Shown here: positions 1-8,459 of the stretch, piece after piece
Position numbering within the stretch: position 1 is the stretch's first letter
Layout of the letters: every line of letters starts with the position of its first letter
Origin: Methanoregula sp. UBA276
Lineage (GTDB): Archaea; Halobacteriota; Methanomicrobia; Methanomicrobiales; Methanospirillaceae
Direction of reading: 5' to 3'
NCBI GenBank assembly: GCA_002508495.1
Contig: DANA01000101.1
Location: 1 to 17,549, forward strand
Length of the DNA: 17,549 nt
The notes under the pieces: generated by a model
Seen by the model: the letters and a program-made list of their open reading frames with translations, nothing else
Databases searched by the model: none
What the model was told of the DNA's origin: nothing
Made by a program: the position numbers and the translations under genes

Positions 1-1092
1 ACTGTCCAGTTTCTCGAATATCCGGAAGATCCGCTCCAGGTACCGGGGATCGATGCCGATGCCGTTGTCCTGTACAAAGAACGCTGCTTCATTCCCGCTT
101 GTGCCAAAGCCGATGCGAATCTCCGGGGCAGCCTGGTTGCCCGAGAATTTTATCGCATTATCGAGGAGGTTGATTACCGCTTCCCGCATATGGGTGTGAT
201 CAACCTCCACGAAGGGAAGGTCCGGCTGTATCTCAAGCTGTACACCGCGATCCTCCAGCGGCTGGGCGAGGAGATCTGCTGCTTCGCGGGCGATCGCATC
301 GAACCTGACCGTCTCTTTTTTGCCCGGGCCTTCTCCGGCATGGGAGAGATTCAGGAGATCGGTAAGAAGCGTATCCATCGTGTCCACCGCTGCCGAGATA
401 CGGCGGACATGGGTTTGCATCCCGGGGGGATTGCCCAAGCTCGCCAGTTCTTCTTCAATAAGCCCGGCGAACCCCTGGATCGTGACGAGCGGGCTCCGGA
501 GTTCGTGAGATACCGTGTAGGTGAACCGTGCCAGTTCCGCGTTCTTCTGCTCAAGTTCGCGTACCACCATCTCCAGTTCTTCCTGGGCCGCTTTCCGCCC
601 GGCTATCTGCTCCTCCAGCTGCTGCACTTTTTTTTCAAGCTTCCGGAACAGGGCTTCGCTGTACTCCTGCAGGATCTCTTTTTCGTCCCTGCCGGCACCA
701 GGTGATGCCTCCTTTCGTTCCTGCACTTCTGCAAGAACTGTCCAAATTTCCCGTACCAGTACCTCCGGTTTCAGCGGCTTTACCATGAACCGGTCAGCGC
801 CCAGATCTTTTGCCAGCTGCTCGTCCCGGGGATCCGTGAAGGTTGCCGTGTAAAAGAGGAGCGGGATTCCTTTCAGGTGGTCATCTGCCTTCCACTGCCG
901 GCAGAGCTCGAACCCGTCCATGACCGGCATCAGGATGTCGGTGATGATGAGATCCGGGGGGTCATCCTGAGCAAGGGAGAGGGCCTCAGCCCCGTTCTTT
1001 GCTGCCGTTACTTCAAAGCCGTTCCCTTTCAGGATCGATTCCAGCAGGTACAGGTTTGCCGCACGGTCATCTGCAATCAGGACCCGGGTCAT
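1..1092 (-). CDS. Hybrid receiver-histidine kinase, C-terminus cut by window edge
   Basis: Reading from ATG at 1092 gives 364 codons and the frame is still open at base 1, so the gene is partial. An N-terminal receiver domain (about residues 1-122) has the acidic pair Asp8-Asp9, phospho-acceptor Asp52 and Lys105. A coiled-coil linker (about 138-185) follows, then a HisKA helix with SHELRSP (His196), and a HATPase_c domain with an N-box (INLLDNAIKFS) and DNGIGI. The window ends just past the F-box, so the glycine-rich G2 box is missing. The start codon overlaps the stop of the upstream receiver gene as ATGA, so it is the third gene of an operon. A cytoplasmic kinase whose receiver probably accepts phosphate from a neighbouring kinase is the likely role; the partner is inferred. 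Its REC plus coil head closely resembles those of the genes at 3603 and 5003. Confidence 0.93.
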   Translation of the reverse strand, partial: MTRVLIADDRAANLYLLESILKGNGFEVTAAKNGAEALSLAQDDPPDLIITDILMPVMDGFELCRQWKADDHLKGIPLLFYTATFTDPRDEQLAKDLGADRFMVKPLKPEVLVREIWTVLAEVQERKEASPGAGRDEKEILQEYSEALFRKLEKKVQQLEEQIAGRKAAQEELEMVVRELEQKNAELARFTYTVSHELRSPLVTIQGFAGLIEEELASLGNPPGMQTHVRRISAAVDTMDTLLTDLLNLSHAGEGPGKKETVRFDAIAREAADLLAQPLEDRGVQLEIQPDLPFVEVDHTHMREAVINLLDNAIKFSGNQAAPEIRIGFGTSGNEAAFFVQDNGIGIDPRYLERIFRIFEKLDS

Positions 1093-1481
1093 GGAAGATC
1101 TTCTCCGCTGGTGCCGGCAGGCAGGTAGTGTCCGATGGTTTCAGCAAAGGTTTTGGGATTGATCGGCTTTTCGATATACCCGGTGCACCCCGCTGCAAGT
1201 GCTCGTTCCCGGTCGCCAGCCATGGCATAGGAGGTGAGGGCAACGATGGGGGTCGAACTGACATCAGGAATCTTCCGGAGCTCGCGGGCGGTCTCGTACC
1301 CGTCCATGATTGGCAGCTGGATATCGAGAAGGATGAGGTCGGGCCGGCCTTCCGTGGCAAGGTCGATACCCTCCCTCCCGTCATGCGCCCGTTCCACCGA
1401 ATAGCCTTTCGCGCCCAGGATGTAGCTGACCAGGTAGAAGTTCTGGTCATTGTCTTCGATATAGAGGATCTTCATTGTCAT
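1089..1481 (-). CDS. Stand-alone response regulator receiver protein (CheY/DivK-like)
   Basis: A 130-residue single receiver domain with no output domain. The acidic pocket is Glu9-Asp10, the phospho-acceptor is Asp53 (LILLDIQLP), Thr83 is the switch residue and Lys105-Pro106 the conserved KP. Length is normal for a single-domain receiver. The start ATG at 1481 overlaps the stop of the upstream sensor kinase by ATGA, and its own stop overlaps the next kinase the same way, so translation of the three genes is probably coupled. A second in-frame ATG lies at 1475. The arrangement suggests phosphotransfer from the membrane kinase to this receiver and perhaps on to the REC-kinase downstream. With no DNA-binding domain, it must act through protein contacts. 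Confidence 0.93.
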   Translation of the reverse strand: MTMKILYIEDNDQNFYLVSYILGAKGYSVERAHDGREGIDLATEGRPDLILLDIQLPIMDGYETARELRKIPDVSSTPIVALTSYAMAGDRERALAAGCTGYIEKPINPKTFAETIGHYLPAGTSGEDLP

Positions 1482-3394
1482 GGTAAACCCCTGTCCATGG
1501 GTAAGGTGAAGCTGAAGGTGCTGCCTTTACCCCATTCGCTCTCAACACTGATCGTACCGCCCATCAGGCTGACGAGCCGCTTTGAGATCGAGAGGCCAAG
1601 ACCGGTTCCTTCATACTTCCTTGTCAGGCCGGTCTCGACCTGCGTGAACGGCCGGAAGAGTTTCTCCAAATCTTCCTTCTTAATGCCGATCCCGGTATCC
1701 GCAACACTGATTTTTACGAAATCGCCTTCGGTCCGGCACCTGATATGGATATACCCCTGTTCGGTGAACTTGATGGAATTACTCAAAAGGTTGAGGAGCA
1801 CCTGCTCTACCCGGCGGGTGTCGGCCCGGGCCCGTACAACCTCTGGAGCAATATCCAGTTCGAGCGCGAGATGTTTTGCCTCAGCAAGGGGCTTAACGGT
1901 ACGGATAACCTTCTCAAGCGCCGGGCGGACCTCGACCGGCTCGATGGCAATTTTCAGTTGCCCGGCCTCGATCTTGGAGAGGTCGAGTACATCGTTGATG
2001 AGCGAGAGCAGGTGGTCTGAACTGTCCGCAACCATCCCGAGCTGCTTCTTCTGCTCCTCGTTCAACGGCCCGGCCAGTTCCTGCAGGAGGATGCCCGAGA
2101 ACCCGATGATGGAGTTGAGCGGCGTGCGGAGTTCGTGGGACATGGTGGCAAGGAAGGCGGATTTCAGCCGGTCGGCAGATTCGGCAGCCTCCTTGGCCTG
2201 TTCAAGCTCGCGGGTGCGCTCGGCAACGATATCCTCAAGGTGATCGCGGTAGGTTTCCAGTTCGCGGAGTGCCTGGAGGCGCCCCTGCTCCTCGGCACGA
2301 ATCTTCTCCACCATGGCTTCAAAAGAGCGGGCAAGGGTCCCGATCTCCCCGGCCCCGCTGGTATCGATCTGCTGGTTCAGGTCACCCGTATCAGCGATCC
2401 TCCGGCTCACGTCCGTCAGGCTGGAGAGCGGCCGGATAACCGTGCTGTTGAGGACAAAGAGGGTAAAGACGCTGAGCAGGACCAGCGCGATGAGGACGAA
2501 GATGAGGATCCGTATGATGGAGTTGTTGATCTGCTGGTCGATGGTGGCAAACGGGACGAAACTGCCGATCTTCCAGCCGAGCTCCGGGGAGGTATAATAG
2601 ATCAGGTAACTCCCGTTCGTGATGAGCACCCCTTCACCTGAAGCGAGGAAGACCTGCGCCTGGTCGCCGAGGATTCCGCTGATGTTCTGGTACAGCAACC
2701 CGGGATTCCGGGCCGCAAGGATCGTGCCACTCTGGTCGGTGAGGATCATCTCCCCGTTGCCAACCGGCTCAACCGACGCGATGTACTGCGTCAGGTTCAC
2801 GAGCGTGATATCGGCCCCGACAACACCATAGATCGTCCCGTTTGCGTCCTGGAGGGGCATGACGATCCCGATATTTACGTCATCGGTCGTGACCGCTTTG
2901 TACGGATCGGTCATGGATACCTGCCCGGGGTGCTCCTTTGCAAGGATGTACCACGGGCGATCGCGGGGATCGTATGCGGTTGGCCGGGCCCGGGGGTACG
3001 AGCGTACGAACGCCCCGTTCTCCCGGCCCATGTACACCGAACTGACATGCGGGTGCGAGATCTGGTACCCTTTCAGGATATCGATGATCTCCTGCTCTTC
3101 TTCCGTGATGGCGTAGGTGAATGTCGCTTCATCGGCATCTAAAAAGGAGGTGAAGCGGGAATCGTCCAAGATTTGGATGTTTCCATTGAGCGCGAGTTCG
3201 TGCACATCGTTCTTTGCTTCGGAAATGAAGTTCGTGAGGGCGAAATCGATGTGCCGGAGCTGGCTGATGGAATCATCAGATATGGTATCAAGGTTCTGCT
3301 TGTGCAGGGATGAGGGGAGCACGCCCCCGATGAGCACCAGTACCAGGATCGCGATACACAGGTAGAGGAGCAGGATGCGTGACCGGAGTTTCAT
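1478..3394 (-). CDS. Membrane sensor histidine kinase: dCache-HAMP-HisKA-HATPase
   Basis: 638 residues. TM1 is about 7-27, followed by an extracytoplasmic Cache region (about 33-285) with the typical YDPRDRPWYILA stretch at 141-152. TM2 is about 294-316. A HAMP linker (317-370, starting at VIRP) and a coiled coil lead to HisKA with SHELRTP (His420), then HATPase_c with N-box LLSNSIKF, DTGIGI, and a G2 box GTGLGLSISKR near 571-581. All catalytic motifs look intact. Cache domains bind small molecules outside the membrane; the ligand cannot be told here. It is first in an operon with the receiver at 1089 and the REC-kinase at 1. The start at 3394 fits an AT-rich box about 30 nt upstream, implying a leaderless or nearly leaderless message. 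Confidence 0.95.
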   Translation of the reverse strand: MKLRSRILLLYLCIAILVLVLIGGVLPSSLHKQNLDTISDDSISQLRHIDFALTNFISEAKNDVHELALNGNIQILDDSRFTSFLDADEATFTYAITEEEQEIIDILKGYQISHPHVSSVYMGRENGAFVRSYPRARPTAYDPRDRPWYILAKEHPGQVSMTDPYKAVTTDDVNIGIVMPLQDANGTIYGVVGADITLVNLTQYIASVEPVGNGEMILTDQSGTILAARNPGLLYQNISGILGDQAQVFLASGEGVLITNGSYLIYYTSPELGWKIGSFVPFATIDQQINNSIIRILIFVLIALVLLSVFTLFVLNSTVIRPLSSLTDVSRRIADTGDLNQQIDTSGAGEIGTLARSFEAMVEKIRAEEQGRLQALRELETYRDHLEDIVAERTRELEQAKEAAESADRLKSAFLATMSHELRTPLNSIIGFSGILLQELAGPLNEEQKKQLGMVADSSDHLLSLINDVLDLSKIEAGQLKIAIEPVEVRPALEKVIRTVKPLAEAKHLALELDIAPEVVRARADTRRVEQVLLNLLSNSIKFTEQGYIHIRCRTEGDFVKISVADTGIGIKKEDLEKLFRPFTQVETGLTRKYEGTGLGLSISKRLVSLMGGTISVESEWGKGSTFSFTLPMDRGLP

Positions 3395-3420
3395 CAGTAT
3401 GGGGCAATGCTTGTTCGCAG

Positions 3421-3430
3421 CTAATAAAAG
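3421..3430 (-). promoter_or_regulatory. Putative TATA box for the three-gene sensor operon
   Basis: The minus strand reads CTTTTATTAG here, centred about 32 nt before the ATG at 3394. That is the spacing expected for an archaeal TATA element driving a leaderless or very short-leader transcript. Confidence 0.5.
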
Positions 3431-3497
3431 TATCCCTATGCCACCAGAACCGACGGTGAACCGGAAGAACGGGATCGGTTACCGGGATGGCAAAAGA

Positions 3498-3513
3498 TAT
3501 CCCGTCCGGGATA
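3498..3513 (-). terminator. Possible hairpin plus T-tract terminator after the gene at 3603
   Basis: TATCCCG and CGGGATA form perfect 7-bp arms around a 2-nt centre (so at most about 6 pairs in a hairpin). On the minus strand TCTTTT follows. It lies about 90 nt beyond the stop at 3603 and before the promoter of the next operon. Weak evidence. Confidence 0.3.
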
Positions 3514-3602
3514 CCTCCCAATCGTACAGGAAGAGAAGAACGGACTTGTGAGCATTGGAGCGTCTGAACATTTTTTTCTGAACAGGCAATGTGGCGGGGG
3601 AT

Positions 3603-4805
3603 TCAGGCCGTAACCTCTTCCGGCACGGCGATGGTAAACTTCGTTCCCGAAGACCGGTCAAGATCAATTGTCCCGGAGAGCTGATCGGCGAGGCTGTTGA
3701 CCAGCCGGAGCCCGAGCGAGCCGGTATTTTTCCAGTCAAACGATTCCGGAATGCCGGTTCCGTCATCCTGAACAATGATCCGGATTGTGCCGTCCTTTTT
3801 TGCCCCCGTCACCGTGATCGTCCCTTTCCGGCCGGCCGGAAACGCGTGCTTGAGGGCGTTGGAGAGAAGTTCGTTTATCAAAAGACCAAGCGGGATCGCC
3901 CGGTTGATGTCGAACCGGATACCGGGCATCTCCACCTCGAACTTCACCCGTGCTGCGCCGGTCCCGTAGAATTGCAGGAGACTGGTTCCCATGAATTTCA
4001 CGTAATCCGCGATTTCGATCGATGAGAGATCGTCCGACTTGTACAGCCGCTCGTGGACAAGCGCCATCGCCTTCACCCGGTTCTGGCTCTCTTCGAGCAT
4101 GGTGAGCGTTTTGGGATCCGCGATATGCCGTGCCTGGGTATGGAGGAGGCTTGCAACGATCTGGAGGTTGTTCTTGACCCGGTGGTGGATCTCCTTTAAG
4201 AGCAGTTCCTTCTCAGAGAGCAACGTGTTGAGCTCCCGCGTCCGTTCGGCAACACGCGTCTCCAGATCTTCATTGAGGTTTTGCAGCTGCTCCTCTGCCC
4301 GTTTGCGTTCCGCGATCTCCTCTTCCAGCTCGAGTACTTTCTGTTCCAGTTTGCGGAAGAGCACCTCATTATACTGGCGCAGGATCTCCATCTCATCCCC
4401 GAGCGGTTTTCTTGTCGCAGCGGAGGTCTTCTTTCCTGAAGCCTCCAGAACCTCGCGCACAATCCGGATCAATTCCTCGGGTTTCTGCGCTTTTGTCACA
4501 AACCGTTCTGCCCCAAGGTTCATCGCGAACTGCTCATCCTTTGCTTCGGTATACGATGACGTGTAGAACACCACGGGTATGGACTTTTTGGAAGGGTCTG
4601 CTTTCAGCCGGCGGCAGAGCTCGAACCCGTCCATCACCGGCATCATGAGATCCGATATGATCAGGGCGGGCGGATTCTCCTGTACCAGCGCGAGCGCTTC
4701 TGCTCCGTTTTTTGCTGCCACAACCTCGAACCCGTGCCCTTTTAAAATCGACTCCAAAAGGTACAGGTTTGCCGGGTTATCATCCGCTATCAGGATTCGT
4801 GTCAT
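3603..4805 (-). CDS. Receiver-HisKA_2 histidine kinase (PdtaS/HWE-like core)
   Basis: 400 residues, no membrane segment. A receiver domain (1-122; Asp8-Asp9, Asp52, Lys105) is followed by a coiled coil (about 140-195) and a HisKA_2 dimerisation domain with EIHHRVKNNLQ. The phospho-acceptor is in the His207-His208 pair. The HATPase_c part has N-box INELLSNALKHAF (about 310-322), DDGTGI and a short G-box SLGLRLV. HisKA_2 kinases often signal to ANTAR or other stand-alone regulators; no such partner is in the window. The REC and coil head is nearly the same as those of the genes at 1 and 5003, but the kinase core belongs to a different class. It stands alone, with about 200-bp gaps on each side. 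A weak CTTATCG box lies about 30 nt before the start. Confidence 0.94.
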   Translation of the reverse strand: MTRILIADDNPANLYLLESILKGHGFEVVAAKNGAEALALVQENPPALIISDLMMPVMDGFELCRRLKADPSKKSIPVVFYTSSYTEAKDEQFAMNLGAERFVTKAQKPEELIRIVREVLEASGKKTSAATRKPLGDEMEILRQYNEVLFRKLEQKVLELEEEIAERKRAEEQLQNLNEDLETRVAERTRELNTLLSEKELLLKEIHHRVKNNLQIVASLLHTQARHIADPKTLTMLEESQNRVKAMALVHERLYKSDDLSSIEIADYVKFMGTSLLQFYGTGAARVKFEVEMPGIRFDINRAIPLGLLINELLSNALKHAFPAGRKGTITVTGAKKDGTIRIIVQDDGTGIPESFDWKNTGSLGLRLVNSLADQLSGTIDLDRSSGTKFTIAVPEEVTA

Positions 4806-4992
4806 CGCAGATCACACCGGTATACCGCCGATAAGGGGATCGGAAAAGAGGGGGTAATCAGCGCCGGCTGAGTTGCAGGTTTTGTGATTATGGGGCAGGA
4901 TCTCATCAGCAGGAGACAATACCGGTTCCGGAATAATAAGGGTTTGCCTGCAACTCCCGGAGATGACCGGGGATCTGACGGGAGTGATCCGG

Positions 4993-5018
4993 GTACCGGT
5001 TTTTAGGAAAACCGGTAC
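4993..5018 (-). terminator. Perfect 11-bp inverted repeat around the stop codon of the gene at 5003
   Basis: GTACCGGTTTT (4993-5003) and AAAACCGGTAC (5008-5018) are perfect arms with a 4-nt loop. The loop and adjoining base contain the TAA stop of the kinase gene, so the last sense codons form one arm. This is probably a 3'-end structure for termination or mRNA stability. No long T-tract follows, so the function is uncertain. Confidence 0.4.
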
Positions 5019-6166
5019 ATCCCGTATGGTACGGTGATCTCGAACCTGGCACCATGACCGAAATTACCGGTCTGTCGGATCGTCATGCCGGACAGGGTAA
5101 GGAATTCCCGTACAAAGAAGAGCCCGAATTTCCCCTCACCTCCGGCAATGCGGTCAAAGAGCGTGTCGTTATCGTCTGGTTGGATGCCAATCCCGTCATC
5201 CTCGCAGACCAGGATGAGCCCTTCGGGCACTTCCCTGAAGGAGAAAGAGATTCGGGTAACGTCACCCCCGTGCATGATAGTATTATGGATAAGATTGTAG
5301 AAGACCCGGGCGATGAGGGGATCGGTCAGGATCTCAAGGCCCGGCAGATCGCATTTCAGCGATATGCTGTGCTTCTGGCTCTGGAGCGACATCTGCAACC
5401 GGATTATCGGCTCGATTTCGATCCAGCGGGAGTCCACCATGCCCATCTGCTGGTAATCCTTGGTCTTTTTGATCAGGTTCTGGATCGTCTCAAGGATCTC
5501 TACCTGTTTCTGGATGAAGAGCATCCGGTCCTTCTCACGCCCGGGATCCCGCAACAGCTCGGAGAATCCCCGGAGTGCGGTCACCTTGTTCTGGATATCC
5601 TGATAGGTGACTTCCGTCATCAGGGCAAGCTTACGGTTTGCAAGAAGGATCCTCTCTTCGGCTTTCTGGTGCCCGGCAATCTCGTTTTCCAGCTGCCGGA
5701 CTTTCTTTTCGAGCTTGCGGAACAAGACTTCAGTATATTCCTGCAGGAGCTCCTGCGCATCCCTGCCGGGAGCAGGTTTTGATCCTGCTCTCCCGCGGGG
5801 TTCGGATAGAACCTCCCGTATTTCCTGCAGGAGCAGGTCCGGTTTTTGCGGCTTCACGATGAAACGATCGGCACCCAGGCTTTTTGCAAACTGCTCGTCC
5901 CGGGGGTCCGTGTAAGTAGCCGTGTAAAAGATGAACGGGACCGTTTTTAAGTGGTCATCTGCTCTCCACCGCCGGCAGAGTTCGAACCCGTCCATCACCG
6001 GCATCAGGATATCGGCCACGATAAGATCCGGGGGATTTTTCACTGCATCATCCAGCGCTTCGGCCCCGTTCACTGCCGCGGCAACCTCAAACCCGTTGCT
6101 TTTAAGGAGCGATTCTAAAAGATAGAGATTCTGCGGGTTGTCATCAGCAAGGAGAATACGGGCCAT
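5003..6166 (-). CDS. Receiver-kinase-like protein lacking the phospho-acceptor histidine
   Basis: 387 residues. The receiver domain (1-122) keeps Asp8-Asp9, Asp52 and Lys105. A coiled coil (about 140-180) leads to a dimerisation helix reading TYQDIQNKV (187-195). In the related kinase at 9196 the same place reads TRHDIRNQL with His119, so this protein has Gln189 (codon CAG, 5600-5602) where the His should be. The ATPase domain looks intact: N-box VFYNLIHNTIMHGG, DDGIGI, and GKFGLFFVREF. The C-terminal MYRF also matches the 9196 paralogue. It could be a pseudokinase acting by ATP- or phospho-REC-dependent conformation, or it could phosphorylate another site. The REC head matches those at 1 and 3603. 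A weak GGTAGGA lies just upstream of ATG 6166. Confidence 0.92.
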   Translation of the reverse strand: MARILLADDNPQNLYLLESLLKSNGFEVAAAVNGAEALDDAVKNPPDLIVADILMPVMDGFELCRRWRADDHLKTVPFIFYTATYTDPRDEQFAKSLGADRFIVKPQKPDLLLQEIREVLSEPRGRAGSKPAPGRDAQELLQEYTEVLFRKLEKKVRQLENEIAGHQKAEERILLANRKLALMTEVTYQDIQNKVTALRGFSELLRDPGREKDRMLFIQKQVEILETIQNLIKKTKDYQQMGMVDSRWIEIEPIIRLQMSLQSQKHSISLKCDLPGLEILTDPLIARVFYNLIHNTIMHGGDVTRISFSFREVPEGLILVCEDDGIGIQPDDNDTLFDRIAGGEGKFGLFFVREFLTLSGMTIRQTGNFGHGARFEITVPYGMYRFS

Positions 6167-6240
6167 GATTTATCCTACCGGGAAGATGATTATCCCACGA
6201 GATATGATCATACGGATACGGCATAAACGTTCCTGAAAGG

Positions 6241-6268
6241 CCCGGCTCCACGGCAGCTGCGAGCCGGG
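6241..6268 (-). terminator. GC-rich hairpin between two kinase genes
   Basis: CCCGGCTC (6241-6248) and GAGCCGGG (6261-6268) are perfect 8-bp arms with a 12-nt loop, in the gap after the stop of the PAS kinase (6313) and before the start at 6166. On the minus strand CCTTTC follows, so termination is possible but the T-tract is poor. Confidence 0.35.
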
Positions 6269-6312
6269 TGCGCCCGTGAAAACCGGCCGGGCCAGGACAC
6301 CCGCGTTCTTCG

Positions 6313-8256
6313 TCATGATCCGGCCCCGTTTTTTTCTGCAGCGGGAAGCGTAAAGACAAACGTGGCACCCCTGCCTTCTCCTTCGGACTTCACCTCGATT
6401 TTTCCCCCATGGGCCTCGATAATCCGCTTCACCGTCGCAAGCCCGATACCGGTCCCGGGAACCTCCGGGTTGAACCGTTCATACAGGTCGAAGGCTTTTT
6501 TGAGGTTCTGCTCAGCTATCCCCGCCCCGTTGTCCTGCACGTACAGGACCAGCCCGGCTTCATCTTTTCGCGAACCGACCACGACCCGGGGCTGCTTTTG
6601 GTCTCCCATGTACTTGACGGCATTATCGAGAAGGTTGGTCATTACCTGGAGGAGACGGACACGGTCACCCATCACCACCGGCAGGCCTTCCTGGATCGTC
6701 AGTTTTACCCCCCGTTGGTTGTACGTGGTTTCAAGGAGCGCTACTGCTTCGGCTGTAAGGTCTTTGAAAGAGACCGGCATGGGAGAATCCACGATCCTGC
6801 CGCTCCGGGACAGGAGCAGCAGGCTGTTGATGAGATCCTCCAGTCGTTCAGCGGTTGTACCAATCTTGACAATATCGGTATTTGCCGTAGCGATATCCCC
6901 GTCACGGATATCCTCTTCAAGGAGGGCAAGGTATGCCCGGAGGGCAAGCAGCGGGCTTTTCAGATCATGGGAGACCGTGTAGGTAAACCGGTCCAGTTCC
7001 GCGTTCTTCCTTGCAAGCTCGCTGATCAGGGCTTCGCGCTGGTCCTCGGCCCGCTTCCGCTCCGTGATGTCGCTGATGAAAAAGAGCGCCCCGTCCCTGC
7101 CCCGGAAAACAATCGGCACTGCGGAGACCTCCGCATAAAACACCGTCCCATCGGTCCTGAAGATCTTCTCCCCGATTGCCGCTATTGGCTGGCGTTCCTG
7201 GTTGAGGATGCGGAGCCGGTCAGCCAATATTCCCTGGCAGTCGGGATGGATGCGGTCGATGACCGGCGTACCTTCCAGCGGGCCGGCAGGTTCAGCCCCG
7301 AACAGGCGGCATGCTGCGGGGTTGAGGTAGGCAAAGAGGCCATCGATGGCAATGAAGATCCCTGCTGGAGCACTCTCGACAACACGCCGGAACTTCTCCT
7401 CGCTTTCTTTGAGGGCAAGTTCTGCTTTTCGTTGTTCGGTGATGTCCCGGAACTTCCAGATCCGGCCGTAATTTTTCCCGTTCTTTCCGATGACCGGGGC
7501 CGAATACCGCTCGATGATCGTCCCGTCGACAAGGTCCACCATATCATTGCAGGTCTCGTAGGGATGGGAAAAGAGGTGATGAGCCCGGGCGGCAAAACCG
7601 TCCGGGTCACGGGTTATCTCCTTCATGTGCCGGATCTGGAGGGCGTCATCCGGGTCAAGAGCGGCGTTCTTTGGGATCTTCCAGATCTCGGCAACCCGCA
7701 CATTCTGGAGGATCTTCTTTCCGGTTGTGTCGGCAACGATGATTCCATCCGTGGATGAGTGCAGCTGGGCTTCAAAGAGTGCCGTCTTGTGGCGCAATGC
7801 TTCCTCCGTCCATGTCCTCTCGGATATGTCCTGCAGGGAAACCGCGACAAGGTCGGGAGAGAGACGTGAAGCGGTTGCGTGGATAACCCTGCCGGGGATG
7901 TGGGTTTCGGTAACGAGGCCGGGTTCCTGCCCGGTTTTTCCAGAAAAGCACCGTCGGATATGATCAAGAAGAGCTGGCTCGCCTGCATAGGTTTCCGAAG
8001 CTTTTACCCCTCGCATGAATTGCGACAGCCCACGGACGAGATCTTCTGCTGCCCGGTTCATCTCCATGAGGTAAAATTCCGAATCCCGGTGCTGCCAGAT
8101 GAAGGTTGCGAGCGGGCTTGTGAGAAACAGCGTGCGGAATGGCAGTTCATCCACTGAGTCTCCCCCGTTTGTTCCCGTACGCTCGTTTTCTCGCAAGGGG
8201 TTTTTTCGGGGTATAGCATCGTCCTGCGGCAGGGTATTGAGAGATCCCTCCTTCAT
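6313..8256 (-). CDS. Soluble multi-PAS sensor histidine kinase
   Basis: 647 residues, no membrane segment. Three PAS-like modules can be read: about 38-148 (weak, ending SLQDISER), about 156-278 (TDGIIVADTTGK ... GRIWKFRDITEQRKAE) and about 283-402 (EEKFRRVVESAPAGIF ... FFISDITERKRAE). HisKA follows with SHDLKSP (His430), then HATPase_c with N-box LLDNAVKYM, DNGAGI and GTGIGLATVKRI. All catalytic motifs are present. The stretch FTYTVSHDLKSPL is of the phytochrome-like kinase type. The cofactor, if any, cannot be inferred; no conserved haem or flavin motif was recognised. A GGGAGG sequence about 10 nt before ATG 8256 supports the start. The start also overlaps, as ATGA, the end of a possible 53-codon ORF. 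Confidence 0.94.
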   Translation of the reverse strand: MKEGSLNTLPQDDAIPRKNPLRENERTGTNGGDSVDELPFRTLFLTSPLATFIWQHRDSEFYLMEMNRAAEDLVRGLSQFMRGVKASETYAGEPALLDHIRRCFSGKTGQEPGLVTETHIPGRVIHATASRLSPDLVAVSLQDISERTWTEEALRHKTALFEAQLHSSTDGIIVADTTGKKILQNVRVAEIWKIPKNAALDPDDALQIRHMKEITRDPDGFAARAHHLFSHPYETCNDMVDLVDGTIIERYSAPVIGKNGKNYGRIWKFRDITEQRKAELALKESEEKFRRVVESAPAGIFIAIDGLFAYLNPAACRLFGAEPAGPLEGTPVIDRIHPDCQGILADRLRILNQERQPIAAIGEKIFRTDGTVFYAEVSAVPIVFRGRDGALFFISDITERKRAEDQREALISELARKNAELDRFTYTVSHDLKSPLLALRAYLALLEEDIRDGDIATANTDIVKIGTTAERLEDLINSLLLLSRSGRIVDSPMPVSFKDLTAEAVALLETTYNQRGVKLTIQEGLPVVMGDRVRLLQVMTNLLDNAVKYMGDQKQPRVVVGSRKDEAGLVLYVQDNGAGIAEQNLKKAFDLYERFNPEVPGTGIGLATVKRIIEAHGGKIEVKSEGEGRGATFVFTLPAAEKNGAGS

Positions 8257-8414
8257 CCTTCACCCGCCTCCCGAAAGATATCGTCAGAGATAGAGAATAC
8301 CCGGCAGCCGGGCCCGGAAAAGAGCGGGGCAACCAGATTTTTCATAAAAAAACCCTGCACCCACGAATCGCTCACGCTCTTTATGATGGACAGAAAAGCC
8401 CGGGCCGGATTCAT
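8253..8414 (-). CDS. Possible small protein, 53 aa, translationally coupled to the PAS kinase
   Basis: This short reading frame starts at ATG 8414 and its TGA overlaps the kinase start as ATGA. A TATA-like CATTATATTG (8460-8469, minus) lies about 50 nt upstream of the ATG, and a weak AGGA about 8 nt upstream. Together these would place the transcript start near 8438. The product begins MNPARAFLSIIKSV and contains one Cys. No family, membrane segment or signal peptide was recognised. The ATGA overlap matches the coupling seen in the operon at 1-3394, which is the main reason to list it. It may equally be a leader region. Confidence 0.3.
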   Translation of the reverse strand: MNPARAFLSIIKSVSDSWVQGFFMKNLVAPLFSGPGCRVFSISDDIFREAGEG

Positions 8415-8459
8415 CGCGGTATCCTGATTGTATCGCACTATGGCATACTTGAATCCGGA

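Noticed and set aside
999..2243. 414-codon plus-strand open frame opposite the sensor operon
   Set aside because: Runs across the receiver gene and the C-terminal half of the Cache kinase on the other strand; Ser/Arg-rich and domain-free, a shadow of high-GC coding DNA.
6409..7758. 449-codon plus-strand open frame opposite the PAS kinase
   Set aside because: Entirely antisense to a gene with clear PAS, HisKA and HATPase motifs; no motif of its own.
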